A stretch of DNA of 64,000 nt from positions 372,001 through 436,000 of the forward strand of contig CBDAOL010000011.1 of the NCBI GenBank assembly GCA_965198045.1, in the 5' to 3' direction. A program made the translations under genes and the position numbers. This stretch comes from CBDDEC01 sp965198045. GTDB taxonomy: Bacteria > Chloroflexota > Dehalococcoidia > UBA2979. Below are positions 7,964 through 14,276 of this stretch, piece by piece. Every line of letters begins with the position of its first letter. The stretch's first letter is position 1. Under the pieces are notes generated by a model. It had not been told where the DNA came from, did no database searches, and was given only the letters and a program-made list of their open reading frames with translations.

Positions 7964-8488
7964 ATGTCAATCATGCGGAAGGTAGGCGGCCTGGGAGCCG
8001 TACTCGCCATTGCGCTGGGCCTTTTGGTCGCCAGCGTCTCGGCGGTGAGCGCCCAGGGCCCCTTCACGGCATACGGCATCGGGCACCACGATGGCGACGT
8101 CATTGAGGCGTCGATCGGTGGTGTCGCCTGTGCCAGCACGACCGTGGACTCTGACGGCAACTGGATTCTCCAGATTGATTCGTCCGCGGCGTGCGGCCCG
8201 TCCGAGGGTGACACCATCAGCTTCAGCCACAATGGCGACTCCGCTGAGGAGACCGCTGAGTGGACCGCTGGTGGGACGCCCGCAACCTCTGGTTATGACC
8301 CGGACGTCGGCATCTCGCTGACGATCGGTTCGTCCAGTGGCGGCGGCGACGCTCCTGGCCCGTCCGATACCGGTAACGCCGGGATCGCGACGACCCAGGG
8401 CGCTACGAGCCCCGTGCTCGTGCTGCTGCTTGGCGCGCTTGCTGCGACCATGGTCGCCGGCGCTCGCGTCGCCACCCGCTCCCGCTAG
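7964..8488 (+). CDS. Secreted, C-terminally anchored protein with a domain shared with the 35-kb protein
   Basis: A 174-residue protein with a signal peptide (MSIMRKVGGLGAVLAIALGL, cleavage after SAQ near 32). A beta-rich domain at about 32-125 has two cysteines, ending TAGGTPATSGYDP..GISLT. A Ser/Gly linker follows, then a C-terminal TM helix (about 150-170) with a basic tail. The domain start FTAYGIG and the GTPATSG core recur in the gene at 34788-35569. Start ATG at 7964 has GGGAG 7 nt upstream, and a strong terminator follows. Probably displayed on the cell surface; ligand unknown. Confidence 0.75.
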   Translation: MSIMRKVGGLGAVLAIALGLLVASVSAVSAQGPFTAYGIGHHDGDVIEASIGGVACASTTVDSDGNWILQIDSSAACGPSEGDTISFSHNGDSAEETAEWTAGGTPATSGYDPDVGISLTIGSSSGGGDAPGPSDTGNAGIATTQGATSPVLVLLLGALAATMVAGARVATRSR

Positions 8489-8573
8489 CCCTGACTTCGG
8501 TCAGGTCTACGGGGCGGACCGTCGAGGTGACACAGCTCTGCTGAGCGCCTCGACACCGGTCTAACGACCGACA

Positions 8574-8613
8574 GCGGCCGGTTCCCCTGACGGGGGGCCG
8601 GCCGCTTCTCTTT
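8574..8613 (+). terminator. Rho-independent terminator
   Basis: GCGGCCGG (8574-8581) pairs with CCGGCCGC (8598-8605), followed by TTCTCTTT. It lies downstream of the secreted-protein gene and just before the IS insertion. Confidence 0.75.
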
Positions 8614-8633
8614 GTGGGGCCTGCGCTCTAGCT

Positions 8634-10204
8634 GAGGCTGTCGCATGGAGTGGCGTGGGCGGAGCGCCACGAGGGCCAAGAGGTCAGCCGGTCGGTTGTC
8701 GGGGCGGAGTAGCCGCCTCTCACAGGGCAGCGGCGCTACGCGGCCGCCACGGCGGCAGACCAGCCTCTTTGCCGGGGGTTGCCGTTCGCTGGCCAGGAGG
8801 ACGGCCGCGCCCGGCGATAGAGCTTCTTGAGGTTGTGGGTGGCGGCGATCAGCTTCCATTCGCTGGCGCACGAGGCGATCCCGCGCCGCATGAACCGGCG
8901 GATGCCGCGGTTCTCCTTGACGTCGCCGAAGACGGGTTCGATCATCCAGCGCCGCTGCTCGTAGAGACGCCGGCCACGCTGCGTCGCCAGCTTGCGATCC
9001 ATCCGTTCACGGACGGAGAGCCCGGCAGGGATGCGCCCGCGCGGCGGTGCCGCGCCGACGCGCCGGTTGCGGTCGCTGCGGGTCGCGAGCAGCAGCTCCG
9101 GACCTGCGCTCCCCGCCTGCCGCACGTTCGCCTCGGAGTAGTAGCCGGCATCAGCCAGCAGCACGCGCGCCGGCCCGCAGTGTGCGGCCTGCAGGTTGCG
9201 GTGCATCACCTCGATCATCGGTTGCAGCTCGTGCATGTCGGTCGCCTGTCGGCTCACCTCAGCCGCGACGATGATCTGGTCGCGGGTCGTCACCGCCTGC
9301 ACGTTGTAGCCTTGGAAGTAGCCGTGATAGTCGCGCACCACGCGGCTGTCCGGGTCGGTGACGTTCACCTTCGCACCCTGCTCGGGCTGCGGCGGCTTCG
9401 GGCGGCGCCCGCGCCGGTCCTTCTCCGCGCGGCTCCTGAGGCGTTGCTCGTAGTCCTCCTGCCGCTCCCGCTCTCGGGCCGCCAGTCGCTCCCGCGCCTC
9501 GTGCAACCGCTGCAGGCGCTCCTCGCGGTCCCTGAATCCCGGAGGCAACTCGTCGCCCCGCGCGTCGCCGAAGCGCGCGTTCTCCTCGGCGTCCACCCGC
9601 TCCGCTTCGTCGAGGATGCGCCGCACCTCGGCCTCCAGGTCCGCATCCGTGCGGTTGCGCTCACGGCTGGCGTTGGCGTGCAGCTTGGTCCCGTCGAGCG
9701 CGACCACCCCGACCCGCACCAGACCAGCCTCGGCGCACAGCCTGAGCACCTCGGCGAACAGTCCCGAGAGCGCCTCCTCGTGCTGCTGGCGGAAACGGCA
9801 GATCGTCGCGTGGTCGGGGTGCTGGTTCGCGGTCAGCACCCGGAGGGCGATGTCCTCCCGGCAGCGCCGTTCGATCTGGCGGCTCGAGCGCTCGCCCTCG
9901 CAGTAGGCGTAGAGCACGAGCGCGACCATCATCGACGGCTCGTACGCCTTCCGCCCCCAACCGTCCTCGCGGTAGCGCTCGTAGAACGCGGTGAGGTCCA
10001 ACTGGCTGACCGCATCGAGCACGAACCACGCGAGGTGGTCCCCGGGCAGCCAGTCGCGGAGGCTGGCGGGCATCAGGTATTGCTGGTCACGGTCGCACGG
10101 CAAGAAACGCTGGGTCACGGCGGCACCTCGGAATCACTCCGCCCCCGCCGCCATGCTCATCGTATTGCGATGTCCCCCTCTTCGTGGGTTTGTGCGACAG
10201 CCTC
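8634..10204 (-). mobile_element. IS1182-like insertion sequence, copy 1 (1571 bp)
   Basis: Terminal inverted repeats GAGGCTGTCGCA and TGCGACAGCCTC bound the element, which is flanked on both sides by AGCT (8630-8633 and 10205-10208), the apparent 4-bp palindromic target duplication. It carries one transposase. The second copy at 22479-24049 has exactly the same length and ends. Confidence 0.92.
8736..10118 (-). CDS. IS1182-family-like DDE transposase, copy 1
   Basis: A 460-residue transposase. An N-terminal DUF772-like helical domain (SMMVALVLYAYCEGERSSRQ, residues 62-81) precedes the catalytic RNase H fold: D142 in ALDGTKLHANAS, D323 in LLADAGYYSE and E394 in IEPVFGDVKENRG. A coiled, Arg/Glu-rich insertion lies between the first two acidic residues (about 155-240). 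It differs from copy 2 at four residues: P192/A, R279/L, V288/E and A378/V. The frame is intact, so it may still be active. Family naming is from motif layout and was not checked in a database. Confidence 0.92.
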   Translation of the reverse strand: MTQRFLPCDRDQQYLMPASLRDWLPGDHLAWFVLDAVSQLDLTAFYERYREDGWGRKAYEPSMMVALVLYAYCEGERSSRQIERRCREDIALRVLTANQHPDHATICRFRQQHEEALSGLFAEVLRLCAEAGLVRVGVVALDGTKLHANASRERNRTDADLEAEVRRILDEAERVDAEENARFGDARGDELPPGFRDREERLQRLHEARERLAARERERQEDYEQRLRSRAEKDRRGRRPKPPQPEQGAKVNVTDPDSRVVRDYHGYFQGYNVQAVTTRDQIIVAAEVSRQATDMHELQPMIEVMHRNLQAAHCGPARVLLADAGYYSEANVRQAGSAGPELLLATRSDRNRRVGAAPPRGRIPAGLSVRERMDRKLATQRGRRLYEQRRWMIEPVFGDVKENRGIRRFMRRGIASCASEWKLIAATHNLKKLYRRARPSSWPANGNPRQRGWSAAVAAA

Positions 10205-10646
10205 AGCTAGGCGATCCGCCGGCTCTCGGAGCCTCGTACATCTCGTCTCGGAAGCGCCCTCGACCGATCCGTGTGAAGCGCTGACTCGAGCGCAATGTCG
10301 CGTACGCGGTTGTATAGGCGTCCGTGCGTCCCGAGTATCGCCCCACTCGAAGCAACCGATCGGTTAGCTCGGTGACACGCAGGCTGCCGCCCTGCTCTTG
10401 TGCCAACTCGATCGCCAATTGGGTGGGGCCCGGCGCGTCCTTGACTACTCCAGAAGGAGACGCGATCGTCTTCTCGATGCCCTGTTTGCGAAGCATCAAC
10501 TGCGTTGCCGCGCGGTACTCATAGAGGCGAGACAGTTCTGTCTGCAGGTCAGCGACGTCTGACTCTAGTCGTTCGATCTCGTCGACAGTCTGCCGCCAGA
10601 CGGTCTCGAGCGATGCCACCAGGTCCGAATCTGGATCAGTCACCAT
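10203..10646 (-). CDS. HARE-type winged-helix (HTH) protein with N-terminal coiled coil
   Basis: A 147-residue protein. Residues about 10-50 form a coiled coil (VWRQTVDEIERLESDVADLQ), followed by a winged-helix domain with the HARE-HTH pattern LRVTELTDRLLRVG...TTAYATLRSSQRFTRIGRGRF (about 90-135). Such domains read DNA or modified bases in restriction and phage-like systems. Its ATG lies inside the end of the upstream gene (11-nt overlap), so translation is coupled. The IS1182-like element sits exactly at its 3' end: the original stop was AGC TAG, and the IS now supplies AGC TGA, leaving the protein unchanged. Confidence 0.65.
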   Translation of the reverse strand: MVTDPDSDLVASLETVWRQTVDEIERLESDVADLQTELSRLYEYRAATQLMLRKQGIEKTIASPSGVVKDAPGPTQLAIELAQEQGGSLRVTELTDRLLRVGRYSGRTDAYTTAYATLRSSQRFTRIGRGRFRDEMYEAPRAGGSPS

Positions 10647-10922
10647 CGAATTCTATCCGGATCAGACCTGCATCGCCCTCCTCGGGTGATAGCGAAGCAG
10701 TGTGTGTATCTGTGCGAAGGAGATCTCTGCGATCGTCGGCATCCTCCTCGTCGTCGGCGCTCAGATCGGTCCTGACTCTCTGTGGCTTGAGTTCGAGGGC
10801 CGCGAAGAGGTCGAGTTGTTCATGCCGTTGGCACAGCCGACCAGATCGACCGACAGGCTGATGTCGTCCTCTGATGGGCTGATCGAGCCAACGGTGTCTC
10901 CGTTCCGAAATTGATCTGCCAC
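10636..10922 (-). pseudogene. Small acidic protein upstream of the HARE gene, frameshifted
   Basis: From a GTG at 10922 the minus strand encodes ADQFRNGDTVGSISPSEDD and continues to about VDLVGCANG. A second frame then gives HEQLDLFAALELKPQ and an Asp/Glu-rich tail ending EFDGD, with its stop overlapping the ATG of the next gene. The two parts read as one protein of about 95 residues broken by an indel near 10810. No family is recognised. Coupling to the downstream winged-helix gene suggests a shared role. Both segments are coding-like by composition only, so confidence is moderate. Confidence 0.4.
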
Positions 10923-11008
10923 GAGAGCCGGCGTCCGGGACTCCTACACCAGAAGGGGGGGTGGCCTTCCAGGGGTGGGGGGTCGGACATAAGTGCTATA
11001 GTGCGAAG

Positions 11009-11264
11009 CTAGTCCCCCAGCAGCCGATCCCGCATCTGTTTCAGGTCGCTGACGGAGATCCCGGACAGATGCAGATGCTGCTGTGTCGGGCCGTCGCGGA
11101 AGTGCCCGTCGAGTTTCAGGAGCAGCTCAGCGGCTCCGACTACGCTCTGCATGCTCCTGCTCATCTACGAGGCGGAGGACGCTGCTGACGGCGTCGTAGT
11201 GCGCTTCGCGGAGGACGTCGGATCGTCTGGGCTCGACTGCCTGGCGGATCGCCGGGCGGGCCAT
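11009..11264 (-). pseudogene. Small coupled gene of unknown function, frameshifted
   Basis: The ATG at 11264 overlaps the stop of the upstream gene as TGATG. The first frame gives MARPAIRQAVEPRRSD and about 40 residues to HAER; after a shift near 11130 the frame continues as GAAELLLKLDGHFRDG and ends LKQMRDRLLGD at 11009. Total about 84 residues. No family is recognised; helical and charged. It belongs to the minus-strand cluster running from 14.3 to 10.2 kb. Confidence 0.4.
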
Positions 11265-11491
11265 CAGTTCGGCATCTCACCCTCTACGTCGCCGTACGAC
11301 AGCCGCCAGTGCAGAAAGACCTGCTCTCCTCGTCCAGGGTCATAGGTGAAGTCGAAGCTCTCGTTCGCTCTCAGTTCTACACCCTGCACCTCAAACCCCG
11401 CGCCGAGTGAGCCTGACCTGACCCCGTGAGACGAGACCACCGTTGATGAGAGTCCTTTGGCCCGCGAAGGTGGGCGGAGGAGGACATCACG

Positions 11492-11770
11492 GTGAAACGA
11501 CGCAGGCACACGCCTGAGCAGATTGTGCGCAAGCTGCGGGAGGTGGAGCGGCTGCTCGGTGAGGGGCAGACGATCGCGGAGGCGGCGAAACGGGTCGAGA
11601 TCTCGGAGCAGACCTACCACCGCTGGCGCAACCAGTACGGGGGGATGAAGGCCGACGACGCCAAACGGCTGCGCGAGCTGGAGCGCGAGAACGCGCGGCT
11701 GAAGCGGATCGTCGCCGACAAGGAACTCGAGATCGACGCGCTCAAGGAGATCGCCCGGGGAAACTGGTAA
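11492..11770 (+). CDS. IS3-family OrfA (HTH/leucine zipper)
   Basis: A 92-residue DNA-binding subunit. A helix-turn-helix (TPEQIVRKLREVERLLGEGQ... EISEQTYHRWRNQYGG) is followed by a leucine zipper (LRELERENARLKRIVADKEL). It resembles OrfA of IS3-type elements in length and order. OrfA ends at 11770 just after the slippery heptamer, and a -1 slip would fuse it to the DDE domain. Start ATG or GTG near 11492, with a purine-rich leader (GGAGGAGG). Confidence 0.88.
   Translation: MKRRRHTPEQIVRKLREVERLLGEGQTIAEAAKRVEISEQTYHRWRNQYGGMKADDAKRLRELERENARLKRIVADKELEIDALKEIARGNW
11758..11764 (+). promoter_or_regulatory. -1 programmed frameshift site GGGAAAC
   Basis: In the orfA frame the last codons read CGG GGA AAC TGG TAA. 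The heptamer G GGA AAC is a canonical -1 slippery site, and a slip continues as CTG GTA AGC into the orfB frame, producing an OrfAB transposase as known for IS3 elements. Confidence 0.65.
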
Positions 11771-11799
11771 GCCCGTCGCGCCGGCGCGAGGCGGTCTGC

Positions 11800-12624
11800 A
11801 TGTTGCAGGACCGCCTCGCGTTGTCGGAACGGCGGGCATGCCGGGTCACCGGCCAGCACCGCTCCACGCAGCGCCGCCTGCCGGCGCGCGGCCGCGGCGA
11901 CGACGCGCTCAGGACGGAGTTGCACGCCTTCTCGCGTGGCCACCCCCGCTGGGGATACCGCCGCGCATGGGCGACCTTGCGCGAGGAGGGATGGACCGTG
12001 AACCGCAAGCGGGTGCAACGGCTCTGGCGTGAGGAGGGGCTGCGCGTCCCGCTGACACGACGCAAGCGTCAGCGTCTGGGGGACTCGACTCAGCCCGCCA
12101 GGCGGCTGAGTGCTGAGCGGCCGAACCACGTCTGGGCGCTGGACTTCCAGTTCGACCAGACCGCGGACGGGCGGGTCCTGAAGCTGCTCAACATCGTCGA
12201 CGAGCACACGCGGGAGGCGCTGGCGGTGGTGGCCGCCAGGCGCATCAACGCCGACGCCACCGCCGCCACGCTCGACCGGATCGTCGCCGGGCGCGGGACG
12301 GCGCCGGGGTACATCCGCTGCGACAACGGGCCCGAGCTCACGGCCAACGCGCTGCGCGACTGGTGCCGGTTCAGCGGTACGGGCAGCAGCTACATCGAGC
12401 CCGGTGCGCCGTGGGAAAACCCATTCGTCGAGTCGTTCAACGGCCGGCTGCGCGACGAGTTCCTGGCCGTCGAGCAGTTCGACAGCCTGCTCGAGGCGCA
12501 GGTGCTGATCGAGGACTGGCGGATCGAGTACAACACGAAGCGCCCGCACAGCAGCCTGGGCTGGCTCGCCCCGGCTACCTACGCCGAGCGCTGGGAGGCT
12601 CAGCAACACGCTGGACTCTCATAA
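11800..12624 (+). CDS. IS3-family OrfB (DDE integrase-like transposase)
   Basis: A catalytic subunit with 274 codons from the first ATG; the open frame extends upstream to the slippery site near 11764. The HTH_21 region (HPRWGYRRAW) is followed by the rve integrase core with D in WALDFQFD, D in CDNGPEL and E in ESFNGRLRDE, then the family ending RPHSSLGWLAP. All three catalytic acids are present. It is in the -1 frame relative to orfA and is most likely made as an OrfAB fusion. Confidence 0.9.
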   Translation: MLQDRLALSERRACRVTGQHRSTQRRLPARGRGDDALRTELHAFSRGHPRWGYRRAWATLREEGWTVNRKRVQRLWREEGLRVPLTRRKRQRLGDSTQPARRLSAERPNHVWALDFQFDQTADGRVLKLLNIVDEHTREALAVVAARRINADATAATLDRIVAGRGTAPGYIRCDNGPELTANALRDWCRFSGTGSSYIEPGAPWENPFVESFNGRLRDEFLAVEQFDSLLEAQVLIEDWRIEYNTKRPHSSLGWLAPATYAERWEAQQHAGLS

Positions 12625-13104
12625 GCGGTGGTCTCGCAAAGGGGGTCCGGTCAAGCCCACTGAAGCTTCGAGGTGCGCGGTAGACGAGAGATAGTCGCTC
12701 CGGTTCGCCTCAGCCTCGCGCAGCACGTCAGAGTGCGGCCTGTCGCGCGTTCGTATCCGGTCCACCCATGCTTCAACGTGAGGCGAGATTGCTGGGCCGA
12801 CTCCGATGTTTACAAGGTCCAGCGCGAAGTAGCCGCGCCCGTCTATCTACCCAGCGAGCACCTCGGGCGCTGACGACAGGGAGGTGCTGCGCCCTGAGCG
12901 CACGCTGTTGTAGATGAACGGCCTCCTGCGCCAATACGACATCGCGCCTTAGGCGGACGGCGGCGACGACAGCACCAGCCGCGAGGACGCCAGGTCAAGA
13001 GCGCCATCAGGACCGTGGCTATGATGGCCACGTCCGTCCAGGCTGTGCCTTCGACGGTGATGGTGATGTCCACCTCCAGAGTCTAGCGTCGAACCCTCGG
13101 CGAG

Positions 13105-13183
13105 CCGTTCCGTTCCCTATAGACCGTTGTTGGAACGGAACGGTCAGTGGTCCGCTGAACGTTCAAGGTCGTTCCGTGGAACG
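13105..13183. repeat. Cluster of inverted GGAACG motifs at the end of the RepA-like gene
   Basis: CCGTTCCGTTCC (13105-13116) and GGAACGGAACGG (13132-13143) form a perfect 12-bp inverted repeat. A further palindrome, CGTTCC-GT-GGAACG, lies at 13170-13183 inside the 3' end of the ATPase gene. The motif density suggests an operator or iteron-like site; a simple terminator is less likely since no T-run follows. Confidence 0.5.
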
Positions 13184-14218
13184 GAAGAGTTTCGCGCCGT
13201 GCGGACCGCGATCGGGTAGTAGCTCGACGCGACTGTGGACGGATAGCTCGTCAAGCGCCCGACTTACCGACGACTTGCTCATCATCAGTTCCTCTGCAAT
13301 GCGCGAGATGTGAACGGGGCCTTGCAGAAGGTATGCCGCGACCCTCGCCGTGTTCGCCGAAGCTGCGCCTTTCGCACCGCTGCCGTCGTCCTCGATGACC
13401 GGGAACTCGAACGCCTCTGCCTCCCGGACGCGGCTGATTCCGTAGCGTCGGTCGAACTCGTAGGCCCATATGCGTAGCGGCGGCTTCGCTGTGTCGTTGC
13501 TCTTGGTCACCTTCATTCCGATGCCAAGCTGCGGCGTCGGGCCATCCTGCTCCTCTGTTAGGAGTTGGATGGCGATGTCAGCAGCAGCATCGAACATGAC
13601 GCTGCCGTAGAGGTGTGTCTCGTCCGACCGTGGCGTGTGTCCGAGCGCAAGCCACGCTGCTCCCAGGCCGTTTAGCAGGTCCATCGCGTTGTTTGCTGTC
13701 TGGTTCTCAGTGAGGTCGCCGACGCCGGTGCGGCTCAGCGAATCGACCACAACGAGTTTGACCTTGTGCTCCACGACGGCTTGATGGACGGCATCGATCA
13801 CGTCCGACAACGACCGTCCGCGGCGGTGCAGCATCAGCAAGCCACGGTCGCGATCCAGACCCAGAGCACCGTTGACTTGACCCAGACGCCGGGCCATCGA
13901 CGACTCGGATCTCTCGAGGTTCACGTACAGCACTCGCTCGGGCGAAGGTACCTCCCAGACCCCCTGCAAGCCGGCATCGAGGCAGGTGGCCAGCAACAAT
14001 GCAGTCCAACTCTTCCCGCGTCCCGGAGGCGCGAAGAGAACATGCCCCGCCGCACCAACGACGTAGTCCTCGATCAGCCAAGGAGGCTCGGAGGGCTGAG
14101 TATCGCCGCGGGTGGCGGCCGCGCGTTGGCCGCGAACGTGCTCATCCCAGAGCCCGGTGACGAAGTCGAGGAGATGAGCCTGGAGGTCTTCCTTCTCGTA
14201 GCCGTTGGCGTTGCGCAT
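13163..14218 (-). CDS. RepA-like AAA (RecA-fold) ATPase with C-terminal winged helix
   Basis: A 351-residue AAA_25-type ATPase related to mobile-element RepA helicases. Walker A is APPGRGKSW (63-71) and Walker B VKLVVVDS (153-160), followed by the LALGHTPRSD sensor segment. The C terminus (about 295-345) has an MSKSSVSRALDEL winged helix. The coding-like frame extends upstream of the ATG at 14218 to about 14340 (VYEQDDIRLDRREERNRLAT) without a start codon, so the native N terminus is probably lost at the junction with the surface protein upstream. Likely role: replication or control of a mobile element. Confidence 0.75.
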   Translation of the reverse strand: MRNANGYEKEDLQAHLLDFVTGLWDEHVRGQRAAATRGDTQPSEPPWLIEDYVVGAAGHVLFAPPGRGKSWTALLLATCLDAGLQGVWEVPSPERVLYVNLERSESSMARRLGQVNGALGLDRDRGLLMLHRRGRSLSDVIDAVHQAVVEHKVKLVVVDSLSRTGVGDLTENQTANNAMDLLNGLGAAWLALGHTPRSDETHLYGSVMFDAAADIAIQLLTEEQDGPTPQLGIGMKVTKSNDTAKPPLRIWAYEFDRRYGISRVREAEAFEFPVIEDDGSGAKGAASANTARVAAYLLQGPVHISRIAEELMMSKSSVSRALDELSVHSRVELLPDRGPHGAKLFRSTERP

Positions 14219-14276
14219 TCTCGCGTAGGCTGCGGTCGCCAGGCGGTTGCGCTCCTCCCGCCTGTCGAGCCGGATG

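Larger units (their letters stand above)
11414..12653 (+). mobile_element. IS3-family insertion sequence (1240 bp)
   Basis: The ends read TGACCTGACCCC... and, reversed, TGACCGGACCCC..., continuing with matching GAGACCACCG and ATGAGAGTCC blocks inside. The flanks carry the direct repeat AGCC at 11410-11413 and 12654-12657, a 4-bp target duplication. It encodes overlapping orfA and orfB. Confidence 0.88.
11264..13073 (-). pseudogene. Membrane-anchored protein interrupted by an IS3-family element
   Basis: Removing the IS (11414-12653 plus one AGCC copy) joins two coding blocks. The right block starts with a GTG at 13073: MDITITVEGTAWTDVAIIAT, then after a frame change AAGAVVAAVRLRRDVVLAQE, a membrane helix followed by a coiled segment. 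Further down comes ALDLVNIGVGPAISPHVEAW, preceded by an in-frame TAG near 12851. The left block continues GAGFEVQGVELRANESFDF and ends GDVEGEMPN at 11264. The gene is thus damaged three ways: a frameshift, a nonsense codon and the IS. A periplasmic 'LVNIGVGPA' domain behind an N-terminal helix is common in uncharacterised membrane proteins; no function is assigned. Confidence 0.55.

Noticed and set aside
8655..10367. 570-codon frame antisense to transposase copy 1, and 616-codon equivalent at 22178-24028
   Set aside because: Both are reverse-strand shadows of the same transposase and appear only because the gene is GC-rich; no independent features.
10702..10914. 70-codon plus-strand frame
   Set aside because: It overlaps the antisense of a coupled minus-strand gene and lacks a plausible ribosome site or homologous pattern.
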